A stretch of DNA of 64,000 nucleotides from Hyaloscypha bicolor E (lineage: Eukaryota > Ascomycota > Leotiomycetes > Helotiales > Hyaloscyphaceae), in contig NW_020194671.1 of assembly GCF_002865645.1 (NCBI RefSeq), forward strand, positions 1 through 64,000, in the 5' to 3' direction. Below, in pieces: positions 46,893 through 60,402 of this stretch (positions are counted from its first letter, which is position 1; each line of letters opens with the position of its first letter). The translations under genes were made by a program, and so were the position numbers. The notes below the pieces were generated by a model, which had not been told where the DNA came from, searched no databases, and was given only the letters and a program-made list of their open reading frames with translations.

Positions 46893-48551
46893 TCACCAGG
46901 TAATTGTCTTCGTTCTCCTTGCCATCGTTGCATCATCCGCCGAGACTCTTTGCAAACACACCAACTCTGCCCTTTTCCCCCCCAACTCAGCTCCGCTCCA
47001 CTTCACACCAGCAACTCTTGCCCAACCTGGCACCCTCCCATCTTCAATAAACTCTTCTTCAACCTCCATGACCCACTGTAGTACTTTACCAGCAAAAACA
47101 CTATCCCAAATACCTTCTCTCCTAGGATTTGCAAGCAAAAAGTTGATTGCTTCTCTACGGATTGACGGCTCGCGACACTTCAGGCCCACGACCCAAAGTG
47201 GGACAATAACTCTCGTGTCGAAGCAGAAATTTGAGGTGCGTGTCTTATTCGCAGTCGGCATCTCTTTCATCACCGCTTTCGCGAGATACACGACTCGTTT
47301 GTAAACAGGATTGTATTCGTCATGTATCGATTCATCAACCGAAAGATGCGTCGATAATCCAATGTATCCGATCGCCATGGATAACTGAATAAAGAGTGCG
47401 TAGTGTTTCTGCGGGCCGTCGCCTATCTTCTGTAGCACCGGCTCGAGAGCTTTGTTAAATCGCCACACATCGGCTTGAATTTCCTCCTGCTCTTTCATAG
47501 CCCAGCGCCAGATCTCGGAATCCTTGCGAACGTCAGGCCCTAAATAGGCCGAGTGGGTGGTGATTAGGTACACCCCTCGACGAATAATTCCGTTGTAGTA
47601 TGTTCCCGCTTCGAAAATGTCCGAGAAGGTGTCGGGCATGGACCGTGTGAATCTCGGACCTTCGTTCCCCAGAACTGCGTGGAGCTCTGGGGAGTGACCG
47701 TCTGCGAAGAAGGAATGCTGGACTGCCAATCGACAGAATATTTGAATTAAGTCGTCTTCGACGACATATGGCGCTGGAGATAGTCGTGTGTATTTGTCCT
47801 TATCGTTTTTATATTTCTCTCTCCATTCTTGAATGAGCCGAATCCCAGCATGGACTTGATTGACTGCGAGGTCCATGTTTCCAGTCCAAGATTCGAATGC
47901 TAAGATGAGCAGGCAAGTGAGTAGCATAGTTCTCAAGTCCACCTTCTTTGCGGATGCGTCAGCCGCCATGTGCTTCACAGCTTTAGAATATTGTCTAAGG
48001 GCATTTCGATGATGCGCATTAGCCGCCGCATCTCTTTCGATGGGGGTTAAAGCCAATTTGTCGAAGGATTGGACGAGTTCCGCCGTCTTGTCCAGGGCGC
48101 CAAGCGCGACTATAGCATGGCGGATCGCAGGATTGAAATGGCAAGACTCCAACAACCGTTGGCGTGTGTAACCGGAATCGAAGGTGGGAAAGATGTCATA
48201 GCCTGTGCGAGCACAGAAGAGATCGAAGTATTGGTGTTCTTCATTGTTGGCAAATGGTGATTTTGCCAGAGAGCTCGAAGAAGGCACTTTCATAGCTGGC
48301 TGAGATGGCACGAGTTCACGCTTCCACCTCAGGATAAGATGGTAGCCATCACACTCGACCCCGAATTTGATGCACCGCTGGCAGACTGGCTTGCCTTCAT
48401 CGCATTTCACTCTTCGAAGCCTAGGTTGACAAAGTTCAGCTAGCCGGGAGGCACAGATTGCGATGATTCGTTACCTGCAGGTACCACATCCTGTTCTGAC
48501 TTTCGGTGCACTCCTTCGCTTCTTTGGATATGGTTTTATTGTTGAGCTCAT
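46893..48551 (-). CDS. Zn2Cys6 fungal transcription factor
   Basis: Two exons (48551-48475, 48420-46893) with a 54 nt intron placed inside the zinc cluster give 534 residues. The six zinc-binding cysteines are C22, C25, C32, C39, C42 and C49 (CGTCRLRRVKCDEGKPVCQRC......C), preceded by a basic KKRRSAPKVRTG stretch. The rest is the fungal-specific regulatory region seen in regulators of the type described as fungal-specific transcription factor domain 2 (YFDLFCARTGYDIFPTFDSGYTRQ style start after the linker, LLTCLLILAFE, HAGIRLIQEWR). It would bind CGG-type sites in the nucleus; its targets are unknown. It is intact and convergent with the broken ankyrin gene. The start at 48551 gives a normal short leader; no upstream ATG was needed. 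Confidence 0.9.
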
Positions 48552-49310
48552 AGTCGCGATGATGAGACCCAGGAAGCAAGGACCAACAGAGAGTATCGAG
48601 TATCTAAGGTTGGGGCAACGTTTCGCGGGGTGTCGGCTTGGCTGTAGCCCAAAGTGTGTGCGAGTTGGCGCAGTTGAGGTTGGGGTTGGGAGGTGGTCCG
48701 ATATCTCCTGCTTACCTAAGGTTAAGTCGAAATGCTCGGTACAGTGGGTACACTGGACTGGTCCTCGGTATTTAGGAAAAAGTAAAACGACCCCCCTCCC
48801 CCTGTGTCGATTAGGGGTGTCGATTGGGGCCACACTAACCGAAATCAGCAAGCGGTGGTACGTGCCCGTATATATTACTTTGTACATGCTAGTGTGTGCA
48901 AATTAATATATATTGGCACCTAGTGCGTATCTCGCATTTTGCTTTAATATACCGTAATGCGCATATTATTGTTATTGTTTCCAGATAGATTTGGTTATAA
49001 TGCATGTGACAATACTTAATTCCTCTTAACCTCTGGCAAAACGGGAAAATATAAAGCAATACTGTTATGGGGATATAAAACACGGAGTAATATAGATAGT
49101 AGAATGGGCTTCCACAGCGTGGGATCAAAGCGTACGAGTGAGACGTGAAATTAGAGAGTGAAGGTTGATTTATTGGTTTTTCTAAGAACTAAGAAGGAGA
49201 GCGGGAAATATATATGAAACCGGACGTACGGACGTCCGGTGGTCACCTGACCGCGCCACGTGACCAATAGGGGTAAAATTCCCACTACAATACCTTGCCG
49301 TATAAACTTA
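48552..49310. other. Upstream region of the Zn2Cys6 gene, repeat-like right part
   Basis: Promoter side of the regulator gene. 48766-48830 contains, on the minus strand, a GACACCCCTAATCGACAC ... TTTTACTTTTTCC segment shared with 62346-62409. 49126-49270 resembles 20130-20249 (TGACCGCGCCACGTGACC end) and contains the palindromic CGGACGTACGGACGTCCG. No gene. Confidence 0.5.
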
Positions 49311-51892
49311 TACAAGTAATTATTTAGACATTATTAAAATAACATAATCGGATGAACCTAATATATGGCCTTTAACTTTCTTACTTTATAATTAATTATT
49401 TTATTCTTTTTTTAATGAATTATTTACTTATAAAATCGAGAAAGCTTATTAGATAATTAAATATAAGTTACTAGAGAAAGTAAAATATATTAGATTACTT
49501 AAATACTAGAGTTAATTAAATAGCCTTATTAGTTTTAAATAATTTTAAATAGCTGTAATGCATACATTAACGAGTGTCTAGCTGGATTTAGTAGCCTAAT
49601 TAGGCTAGTACTTATATGGGATCGCACTCCCAAATTGGGACTAGTGCTTCCGTACATCCAGCGGAACACTAGATTCTATATATGGAGGCATGCGAGCTTT
49701 GGAAATGGGTATCGATTAGTTTATTACTGAGAACCAGTTCTTGGAATTAATTATATTTCCACGCTTCACTCTATACTTTACCCTATATTCCACCCCTTTA
49801 CCTTGACTACTTGCATAGCACCCTGCTATATTGGGAGCCTTACAATAGCTTTAAAGAAAATTATTAATAAATTTTATTACAAAATTTAAAATTTAAAATT
49901 AAAAGTAATTAAAATAAGTATTACCTAAAATAAGATATTTTTTAATTATATAAAATAATATTATTTCTTATATTTATTATTAATAATTTATACTAGTTTT
50001 ATATTATATTTAAGATATATATAACAAATAAGGTTTATTTTAAAGGCTTTATAAAAAAGATCTTTATATTTTTAAGCTTTTTTTTTAAAAAAATATTAAT
50101 AATATTATTTTAATTTTAAGAATTATTTATTTTCTTTTATTTATTTATTTTATTTTATTTTTAATTATATATTTCCTATTATTTTATATTTAATTTCCTT
50201 TCTTTATTTTTAAAGTCTTTCTTAAATCTCTTTTAAATTATATATATCTTTATTAAATTACTTTTATTATTTTTCTTATTTCTTAATATAAATCTTTTAT
50301 TTATAATTTTAGTCTTTATTAAGTAGTTTTAATTAATATTATAAAGCTTTTAATATAATATTTAATAATTACTTTATTTCTAGCTTTAGTTTAAGTTATA
50401 AAATAAATATTTCTAATAATTACTTTTATAATAAATCTAGTATTAATATAATTAATTTTACTAATAAATATATTTAAATCTTATTTTATTTTTATATATT
50501 AATACTAATATATTAAAGCTTATTTAGAAATATTTCTTTTATAAGAAATTAATTTTGTAATAATATTTAATATTAATAAATTATAATTTTTCTAATAATA
50601 TTTACCTTTTTTTTCTCCTAATAATTTATTTTTCTTTATTTAAAATTAATGTTATATTAAGAATAATAAAACGAAGTTTAATAAAATAAGTAATTTTATT
50701 ATTAATAATAGTTTATTTCTAAATTTTACATTTTTAATTTAATAAAAATAAAGAAATATTACTAATATATTTATTTCTTAAATATTCTTATAAAATATTC
50801 TAATATTTCTTATAGCCTTTTAAAAGCTTTTTTAATTATAAAATTATATTATATTATATATAATTATTAGTTTTATAATTTCTTTTTTATTTCTAGTTTA
50901 TAAATATTATAAAAGCTTTATATTAATATAAATAAAGTAAGAAGTTTATATTAATAATTAAAGAAAAAGCTAATTAAAAATAATTATAATAATAATAAAA
51001 AATAATAAAGATTTATATAAAATTATAACTTAAATTATAAAAATAATTATTTAAATACTTATTAATAAAAAATAATATTAAAAAATGAAAATACAAATTT
51101 TAGCTTAAATTAAGTAAATATAATAGAGTTTCTTATTAAATTCGAATTATTTTAATTTCCTTAATTTAGAAATTAAATAATTCAAGTTTAAATAAAGATT
51201 TTTTTTAAAAGCCTTATATAAATTTTTTTTTCTTTTCTAATAATATTTTTAAAATTAAGCATTTAATATAATTAGATTAATTATTAATTTAATTATTCTT
51301 ATTTTTATTTAAATATAATTTTAGCTAGTTTATTTTTTATTTTATAATTCGAAAAGTTTATTTTAATCTATTAAATTTCAAATATATTAATATTTACTAA
51401 TATATTTAAAAATTAAGCTTTAATAAAACTAAAAATTTATAATTAAGTAATTTAAATTATGGAAAATATAATATTAATATATTTTATTTTTATTTTCTTA
51501 AACTAAATAATAAATAACTTATTAATATAATTAGAAAAAAGCTTTATAAAATTTAATACTAGTAATATTAGAAATATATTTTTTTAAATAAAAATAGTTT
51601 AAATAATATACTATTAATTATTTTATTAATAAAAAATATTTAAATATTTAAATATTTAAAAATAAGTTTTATTTTTATTTTTATAAATTTAATAAATATA
51701 TTTAATTTTATTTATATTAATATTTATTTCTAATAATAAGTATTTATAATTTAAAATTAAAACTAATTTTTAAATTTATTTTAAATATTATATAGGCTTA
51801 TTAATTATAATTTACTTATATTAATTCAAAATTTAAAATTATTAAAATAAAATATAAAGCTATATAAAATAAATATAATTATAATTATAAAT
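49311..51892. other. AT-rich, RIP-degraded block
   Basis: Mostly A/T without open frames. 49560-49800 retains more GC and contains a possible stem (GCTGGATTT...ACATCCAGC, 49580-49663), probably a relic of an inserted element. Nothing codes. Confidence 0.7.
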
Positions 51893-51989
51893 AAATATAA
51901 GGTTTATTACTAATAAATATAAGGTTTATTACTAATAAATATAAGATTTATTACTAATAAATATAAGATTTATTACTAATAAATATAAG
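51893..51989. repeat. 22 bp minisatellite abutting the copia insertion
   Basis: About 4.5 units of AAATATAAGGTTTATTACTAAT. The copia element at 51990 interrupts the last unit. Related units reappear at 60944-61612. Confidence 0.85.
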
Positions 51990-52265
51990 TATTAGTATAG
52001 CTATTTCTCTAGGAATTATATATATAGTTACGGGATATAAGTAATAGATAATGGAATATAGGATACGGGATATAATTATATAACCTTATATCCTATTAGT
52101 AACTCGACTAGTAGACTACACCCCTTTAGGCTTAGCAGATTTAGGGATTATATATTAATACTATAATATTATAATTCCTATTTCTAAAAAAGAACTTTAC
52201 TAACCTTATATAAATAGCACTTCTATAACTATATAATAGTACCATATATTACTAGTAAACTAATA
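51990..52265. repeat. LTR of copia copy 2 (left)
   Basis: 276 bp, begins TATTAGTATAG and ends GTAAACTAATA; the reverse complement matches the LTRs at 4194 and 10277. Confidence 0.88.
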
Positions 52266-52394
52266 CTAATTAGTTTATATTTAGATTAGAATAAGGTCTA
52301 TTAGTACTTATAGATTAGAAAGGATTAAGCTATACTTGCCTAAGATTTAATTACTTAGGGGCAAAGCTATTATTTCAGTTAAAGAGGAGATAAC

Positions 52395-52550
52395 TATTAA
52401 TCCTATTACCTATAATTCGGTTATATAGGTAGGAAAGATACTTAATCTTACTAAGGCCTAATTATACTATATTAAAGAAGGAAATATCTATTAGTCCTAT
52501 TACCTATAATTCGGTTATATAGGCAGGAAGGGCACTTAATCTTACTAAGT
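52395..52550. repeat. Direct repeat in the copia copy 2 leader
   Basis: A segment of about 60 bp (CCTATTACCTATAATTCGGT ...ACTTAATCTTACTAAG) occurs at 52398-52456 and again at 52496-52550. It lies between the 5' LTR and gag. Confidence 0.8.
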
Positions 52551-53583
52551 ACTAAAACGGTTAGCTATTTAACTATCCTATTTTATTCCTATTTAACTCT
52601 TATAAAACCCTTTTAAAAACTACCTTTTTTTGAACCTCTGGGGCTTTTAAGCTTTAGAACTATTAAGTTCTTCCGAAATCTCAATATTTTACTTCTTAAA
52701 TTTTACTTCCTAAATTTCTTATTATAGATGAAATTTTTACCTCGAATATAATATCTATTATAAACCACTTATCTTATAAACTATTCTTCTTCTTATAAAC
52801 TTATCCTTTTTATAAACTACTATACCTCGAACTAGATATAAGCCTATAAAATATATAATAATAGAATATATTATAGTAGATAATTCCTTTATTAGATTTA
52901 TCTAATCTAATTACTTTATAGATAATAATAATTTTAAGAAATTAGTAAGAAAGTAGAAATATAGGATTAATCTAAACTTTACTAAAATAGATAAGATAAC
53001 TAAGTTCTTAGATACTAAGCTATTTTAATATATTCTCTATAAAATAGTTAATAATAACCTTTAGGAGCTATTTAGATATAACTTTAAAAACTTTATCTAT
53101 TAAAAGAATTTTAATAAATTCGAACTCCTGGAAATATTATACCTATATAAAAATCTTTAATATAGTAGTATATTTATATAATAGAATAATAGTACTAATA
53201 CTATTATAAATACCCTATATACTATTATAAAGGAAAATAAATAATATATATAATTAAACGAAAATATATTAGTAGCTAGATTAGACCTTATTAAGGAACT
53301 AATTTTATTAGGCTTTATTACTTTTATAAAAAACAAGTACTTAGAACCTATTATCTTTAATATTCCTATATTACTATTATCTTCTTTATTATTATATCCT
53401 ATATCTTTACTAGATTTATATACTAGTACGGAAGCTCTAGAAGCAAATAGTATACTCCTATTACTACTACTATTATAACTATATCCGAATAACCCCTAAT
53501 TTCCTTTAATTATAAGACTTATTAGGGAAGTTACTAAGATTTATACTAAAAAGTAAAAATATAATAGATCTAATAATAATTTT

Positions 53584-55671
53584 AATTATAAACTTACTAT
53601 TTTCCTTAATATTTACTAATATATAAAGCTTCTATAAGAGGTACTAATATAAGCTTTTCTTACTATACTAAAGAAACTAGCTTAAAACCATTTCTATAAT
53701 AACTAGCTCTCTTAATATATATATAAAAAGGCTTATATTAATATTTATAGCTTTTTTAAAGGCCCTGGATTTAAATATCGAAATTTAGATAAGTGAAATA
53801 CTACTATATTAGCTTTTATAATAGCTAAATTTCCGGAAAAAATAATATTTGAGACTATTTAATTACTAATTAATAAACTATATTAACTATAATATAGTCT
53901 TATATCTAACTTGCAAAATACTAAATTCTTCTATAATAAGATTATTACCTCTTACTAAAACTCCCGGATATATAAATATATAATCTCAGACTCTCCTGCA
54001 AATCTCGGCTAGCTTATTAATAAGCTCTAGTTATTTATTACTATATATAAGAGCAAATAATAAGCTAATCTCAAAACCTTCTTTATTAATTAATAATACT
54101 ATTCTCAGAACTCTCTAAGCTATTATTCCTCCGGAAATTATTAATACGGACCCAGCCGCAACTTTGGAACCCGTAATAATTACTCTAAGCCCTATAATTA
54201 TAATAATTATATCCCGAAATCGTATTTTATATATAAGAAACCCGAATACTACTTATAAAAGTATATACTAGAGAAATAAAAGACTAAGAAAACTCGATTT
54301 AGAAATAGAAATATTTATTAGTTTAGATCCCGAAATACCCGTAACTTTAATAAACGTTTTAGTAATACTTATATATAATATATTACTAAAGCTAAAGGCA
54401 AAGAAAGTAATAAGAGTAATAAGAATAAACTAGTAAATAATGCTTTTAAGGCTTTATTAGTAGAAATAGATAAAGAAGAGAAATACTATTCAGATTTCTA
54501 CTTTACTTTAGTTAAGAGCTTTTTAGCTATTTCTACTATTCCTGCTCTACTAATAATTATAACTAATACTCTTATAAATAACCTTACTTCTTTTTCCTTT
54601 ATATACTAGATAATAGGCAAAAACCATACTTTAGAGTCTATTAAATTCTTAATAGAAAATACCTAGACTTTTATAATTAATAATATATTAAAATATAATA
54701 CTTATTACTTTTATAAAGTCATAATTAATACCGGAGCCTCTAGATACTTAATTACTAGTTCTAACTAATTTCAAGCTCTCTAGTAAATTAATAATAATAT
54801 TAAACTTAATAAAATTACTAAAGATTAAATTAATATCTAGTTTAGTATTAGATCTATATTTTCTATTAATCTATAATAATAAGTATACTAATTAGGCAAG
54901 TATAATTCTATATTATATTTTTAAAAACTTTATTTTTACTTAGCTTAGCTAATATAAACAAGCTAGAAATCTATTTTAATAATCTTACTAATTATCTTAT
55001 TACTTTTACTAGAAAATATATATCTATAATATAATATTTCGGATACTTTTTCCTGCTTTGGAATACTATACTATAAGGCTTTATTTCCGAATTCTTTACT
55101 TATAATCTTTACTTTCTTATAAAAGTCGAATTATAATATCTATACTATTATTTTAGTTATTTATTTATTAGTAAGCTCCGAAATATACTAGAATAAGCAG
55201 GCTATAATATTAATATAAAAGCCCTTAAGTATCTTATAAAATACTATAAGTAATACTAGAAATATAACTAATTACCCGGATAATTCAAGTTTAACCTAAA
55301 AAATAATATTAGCTTTAATTACTCTATTATTATTAATATTTTCTATATTTCCGGTAAGCCTATACTCTATATTATTAATAAAGGCACTCGATAATCTACA
55401 GCGTACCCCTAAGTAGCCTTTAGAATTATTGAGGTATGGAATATGATATCTGGGAGTGTTGCGGTAGGCTGCAAGTAGGATACTAGGATTAGTGTAAAGT
55501 ATTTGTTCTGTCTAATGTTAGTTGTGTCGATTCCCGGGAAAGCCAGGTTTACTAATTAAGAAGTGTGTTAGGCTTAAACATAGTAGAACAAGGTTAAGGA
55601 TTATCTTCCGTAAGCGCTGTAGATTGCCGCGTATATATCAAATGCTGGTGAGTTATAGAGCAATCTAATCG

Positions 55672-55703
<32 letters not shown>

Positions 55704-57511
55704 TTATAAACTTACTATTTTCCTTAATATTTACTAATATATAAAGCTTCTATAAGAGGTACTAATATAAGCTTTTCTTACTATACTAAAGAAACTAGCT
55801 TAAAACCATTTCTATAATAACTAGCTCTCTTAATATATATATAAAAAGGCTTATATTAATATTTATAGCTTTTTTAAAGGCCCTGGATTTAAATATCGAA
55901 ATTTAGATAAGTGAAATACTACTATATTAGCTTTTATAATAGCTAAATTTCCGGAAAAAATAATATTTGAGACTATTTAATTACTAATTAATAAACTATA
56001 TTAACTATAATATAGTCTTATATCTAACTTGCAAAATACTAAATTCTTCTATAATAAGATTATTACCTCTTACTAAAACTCCCGGATATATAAATATATA
56101 ATCTCAGACTCTCCTGCAAATCTCGGCTAGCTTATTAATAAGCTCTAGTTATTTATTACTATATATAAGAGCAAATAATAAGCTAATCTCAAAACCTTCT
56201 TTATTAATTAATAATACTATTCTCAGAACTCTCTAAGCTATTATTCCTCCGGAAATTATTAATACGGACCCAGCCGCAACTTTGGAACCCGTAATAATTA
56301 CTCTAAGCCCTATAATTATAATAATTATATCCCGAAATCGTATTTTATATATAAGAAACCCGAATACTACTTATAAAAGTATATACTAGAGAAATAAAAG
56401 ACTAAGAAAACTCGATTTAGAAATAGAAATATTTATTAGTTTAGATCCCGAAATACCCGTAACTTTAATAAACGTTTTAGTAATACTTATATATAATATA
56501 TTACTAAAGCTAAAGGCAAAGAAAGTAATAAGAGTAATAAGAATAAACTAGTAAATAATGCTTTTAAGGCTTTATTAGTAGAAATAGATAAAGAAGAGAA
56601 ATACTATTCAGATTTCTACTTTACTTTAGTTAAGAGCTTTTTAGCTATTTCTACTATTCCTGCTCTACTAATAATTATAACTAATACTCTTATAAATAAC
56701 CTTACTTCTTTTTCCTTTATATACTAGATAATAGGCAAAAACCATACTTTAGAGTCTATTAAATTCTTAATAGAAAATACCTAGACTTTTATAATTAATA
56801 ATATATTAAAATATAATACTTATTACTTTTATAAAGTCATAATTAATACCGGAGCCTCTAGATACTTAATTACTAGTTCTAACTAATTTCAAGCTCTCTA
56901 GTAAATTAATAATAATATTAAACTTAATAAAATTACTAAAGATTAAATTAATATCTAGTTTAGTATTAGATCTATATTTTCTATTAATCTATAATAATAA
57001 GTATACTAATTAGGCAAGTATAATTCTATATTATATTTTTAAAAACTTTATTTTTACTTAGCTTAGCTAATATAAACAAGCTAGAAATCTATTTTAATAA
57101 TCTTACTAATTATCTTATTACTTTTACTAGAAAATATATATCTATAATATAATATTTCGGATACTTTTTCCTGCTTTGGAATACTATACTATAAGGCTTT
57201 ATTTCCGAATTCTTTACTTATAATCTTTACTTTCTTATAAAAGTCGAATTATAATATCTATACTATTATTTTAGTTATTTATTTATTAGTAAGCTCCGAA
57301 ATATACTAGAATAAGCAGGCTATAATATTAATATAAAAGCCCTTAAGTATCTTATAAAATACTATAAGTAATACTAGAAATATAACTAATTACCCGGATA
57401 ATTCAAGTTTAACCTAAAAAATAATATTAGCTTTAATTACTCTATTATTATTAATATTTTCTATATTTCCGGTAAGCCTATACTCTATATTATTAATAAA
57501 GGCACTCGATA
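53584..57511 (+). repeat. Exact 1810 bp tandem duplication inside copia copy 2
   Basis: 53584-55393 recurs at 55702-57511 with a constant offset of 2118 bp; every line compared was identical and without indels. The copies are separated by a 308 bp less mutated segment (55394-55701) that ends in poly-A. See findings: either a very recent event after RIP or an assembly error. Confidence 0.85.
55394..55703 (+). other. Less mutated integrase segment ending in A26
   Basis: It has visibly more G/C than its surroundings (GATTCCCGGGAAAGCCAGGT) yet aligns with the A/T-shifted 57512-57740 of the same element (GTTTACTAATTAAGAAG against GTTTACTAATAAGAAG; GGTTAAGGATTATCTTCCGT against GGTTAAGATTATTTCCGT). 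It ends with 26 A residues (55678-55703) directly joined to the second copy of the duplication. Confidence 0.75.
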
Positions 57512-60119
57512 TTAAGCTAGCTAATAGCTTTAGAATATTAGTATAATATATATCTGGAATATACTCAAGTAATACTAGATTAATAACTATTTAGGTTCTT
57601 CTAATTAGATTATAGTAGATACCGGAAAGCAGTTTACTAATAAGAAGTTTACTTAGCTTATAAATACTATAGGAACTAAGGTTAAGATTATTTCCGTAAA
57701 AGCTTATAATTCCGTCGGAATTATAAAATACTACTATAGCCCAATCTAATATACCTACCTTATTATTATAGCTAAAGTTAATAGAATTAATAAGGATACC
57801 ATATTCCAAATAGCTTTTAAGGCTATTAATAACTCTATGAGACCTAATAGTATTATTCTAACTCTTTTAGTTTATAGTACTTTACCTTAAATAACTAAAT
57901 ATAATATCTTATTACCTATTATATTATAGTAATTAGTAGTACTTAAGAAAGTAATAGTAGAAATTCAGAAGCTTTAAGCTAGATATTAAATTATAAATAC
58001 TTTAAATACCTGAAATAGTTCTAGTATTACTAATATCTATAAACTATTCCTAAATTCGAATATTCTTATTTAGTATAAAGGAAATACTAGTTAACCTAAT
58101 AATTAGAATAGATTATATAAGCTAGTAGCTATTAATAGAAAGAACTATATACTAGTTCTATTATATAGTAATATTACTTTCCGTTTAACTTCTATAAAGC
58201 CCTTTTATATAGGAGATATTAAGGTTATTACTAATAGCCCTAAATCTAAACCTATTTCCGAACCTAATAATAAGGCTAAAAGTAATACAGGTATAATTTC
58301 TCCTGCTATTTTACTAAAGTATAATAGAGGATATTCTTATAAGATCCCGGATATTATAATATTTTTATAGAATAATAAATTATATAAGAATTCCTATTAA
58401 GTTAAAGTTACTAGCTTTCTAAAAAAGAATATATTTGAAATTACTTCTAGATTTCAGGTACTAAAAAAAGTATATATCTTTAACTTCCGGTTTATTAATA
58501 AGATCAAGAATAAGGGTATAGAGAAAGAGCTTAAGAAGTCGAGACTAGTTATCTAAGCTTATAATAATAGTAAGAAATATATAGTATTAATATAATTACT
58601 TATTATCTAATATATTAGCTAAAGAATTATCCTTAATATTATTACTATAATAATAGATACTACGGAATTATATTTATATAATATCTCGTAAGCTTATATC
58701 TAATTAATAACCTTACTTAATTATAATTTCTATATTAATTCATCCTATAAGCTTACTAGAAAGATAAATCTAAAAAATAATTCTATTCTAAAGATTATAA
58801 AACTACTATATAATATACCGGAAGCTAGGAACTACTAGTTCAAGACTTATTATTCCTACTATATTAATAAGCTTTTTATAAAATAGTTAACTTATAACTC
58901 TTATCTATTCTATAGTAAGTAATTCTTTAGAATTATTAGCCTTTAAACTAATAATACCCTATTTATTAGAACTAATAATTTTATAAAAGCAAAATAACTA
59001 AAGCTCTATAAGGCTAAGTTCTTAGCTAAGGAATATAAATCTCTTACTTTTAACTATAATCTCAAATTTAATAAAAGTATTATCTATATAAATACTACTA
59101 GAATTACTTTTATATAGGAATACTAATATAAGAACCTTTGAACTATTTCTATAAAAAATACTATTATTATAAGTAATAAGGGTACTATTTATTAAAATCT
59201 TTTTATTAAGAACTAATATATTACCTAATATATAAGAGAAGTATATATTATATTAGTCTATTAACCAGAAGCTTTATATAACCTATTAATTATTACTTAA
59301 GCTATTAAATTCTCGGAAACTAATATAAAAGTATTTAATAAATATATTTAATAGTAAATTAAGAATATTACTAGAGAACTAAGATTTATAAAGCTAGTAA
59401 AGAAATTCTTATATTTAATTATTTTTATAAATACTTTATTTATAAATAATAGAGATCTCTTTTCCTAAATTAGATATATTCTAGTTCTAGTAAATAGAAC
59501 TAGATATACTAATATTATTTACTAGTTCTTTACTAAATATAAAAGAATTACTAAAAGTATTTTAGCTTTAGAACTCTATAATATAGCTTATGGTTTTAAT
59601 ATAGGCGCTTTAGTTAAATCTATAATTAATAAAATACTAGAAATAGAACTATTACTAGTTATTTATATGAATTCGAAGTTATTATATAAATGCCTTATTA
59701 AATTAGGTACTATTCGAGAGAAATACCTAATAATTAATATAATATATTTTTACTAGATATATAAATAACGAGAAATTATAGAAATTAAGTAAATTAAGAG
59801 AAAATCGAATCCTACTAATTTTATAACGAAATTAAAGCTAATAAATACCCTTAAATACCTAATTAATATGAATACTATATAATTAGATATAGAAAAATAA
59901 ATTAAATATAAATAGAACGGAAAATAGATATATAGAATAGGAGAATATTATAAGAGGAGAAGTTATATATAAAAGGCTATAGCCTTTAGTATATAACTAA
60001 AACCTTAGAAATAATATAGATATATAAAGTATTTGGGAAATCTGGTACTAGGCCGAATTAGGGAATTTGTATATAATTAGAAAAAGATACTATTTTTTGT
60101 ATTTTTAGAGAATTTCTAG

Positions 60120-60402
60120 TATTAGTATAGCTATTTCTCTAGAAGTTATATATATAGTTATAGGATACGAGATATAGGTAATAAGTAATAAGATATAAGA
60201 TATAGGATATAGTTATATAACCTCGTATTCTATTAGTAACTTAACTAGTAGATTAGACTTCTTTAGGCTTAGTAGATTTAGGAATTATATATTAATATTA
60301 TAATACTATAATTCCTATTTCTAAAAAAGAACTTTACTAACCTTATATAAATAGTACTTCTATAACTATATAATAGTATTATATATTACTAGTAAACTAA
60401 TA
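60120..60402. repeat. LTR of copia copy 2 (right)
   Basis: 283 bp; same ends as the left LTR; followed by ATAAG. Confidence 0.88.

Larger units (their letters stand above)
52800..59900 (+). pseudogene. Degraded copia gag-pol
   Basis: Readable islands: a K-P-x-Y/C zinc-finger-like stretch near 54230-54300; protease VINTGASRYLITS (54720-54765, the catalytic Asp codon changed to Asn); integrase VDTGKQFTNKKFT (57606-57645) followed by a GIIKYYYSPI segment; copia-type reverse transcriptase KLYKAKFLAKEYKS (about 59000-59040, from the K-A-R-x-V-A-K-G motif); and RNase H/C-terminal region ILALELYNIAYGFNIGALVK ... NPTNFITK (59550-59825). Asp-to-Asn, Gly-to-Lys and Trp-to-stop changes are C-to-T or G-to-A transitions. 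The protein is dead. This describes the remains only. Confidence 0.8.
51990..60402 (+). mobile_element. Ty1/copia-type LTR retrotransposon, RIP-inactivated, internally duplicated (copy 2)
   Basis: 8413 bp, bounded by LTRs (51990-52265, 60120-60402) of the same family as copy 1 and flanked by the 5 bp duplication ATAAG (51985-51989, 60403-60407). Taking out the 2118 bp internal duplication unit leaves about 6295 bp, close to the 6379 bp of copy 1. On the plus strand the order is gag-like zinc-finger region, aspartic protease, integrase, reverse transcriptase, RNase H, the copia order. All frames carry many TAA/TAG codons. Confidence 0.9.

Noticed and set aside
55678..55703. Poly-A tract as evidence of a LINE insertion
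   Set aside because: The sequence before it is copia integrase, not LINE, and no target-site duplication flanks it; retroposition of a copia transcript or misassembly fits better.
57591..57809. 72-codon minus-strand frame in the copia element
   Set aside because: It lies antisense to the integrase remnant and is explained by A/T-rich composition.
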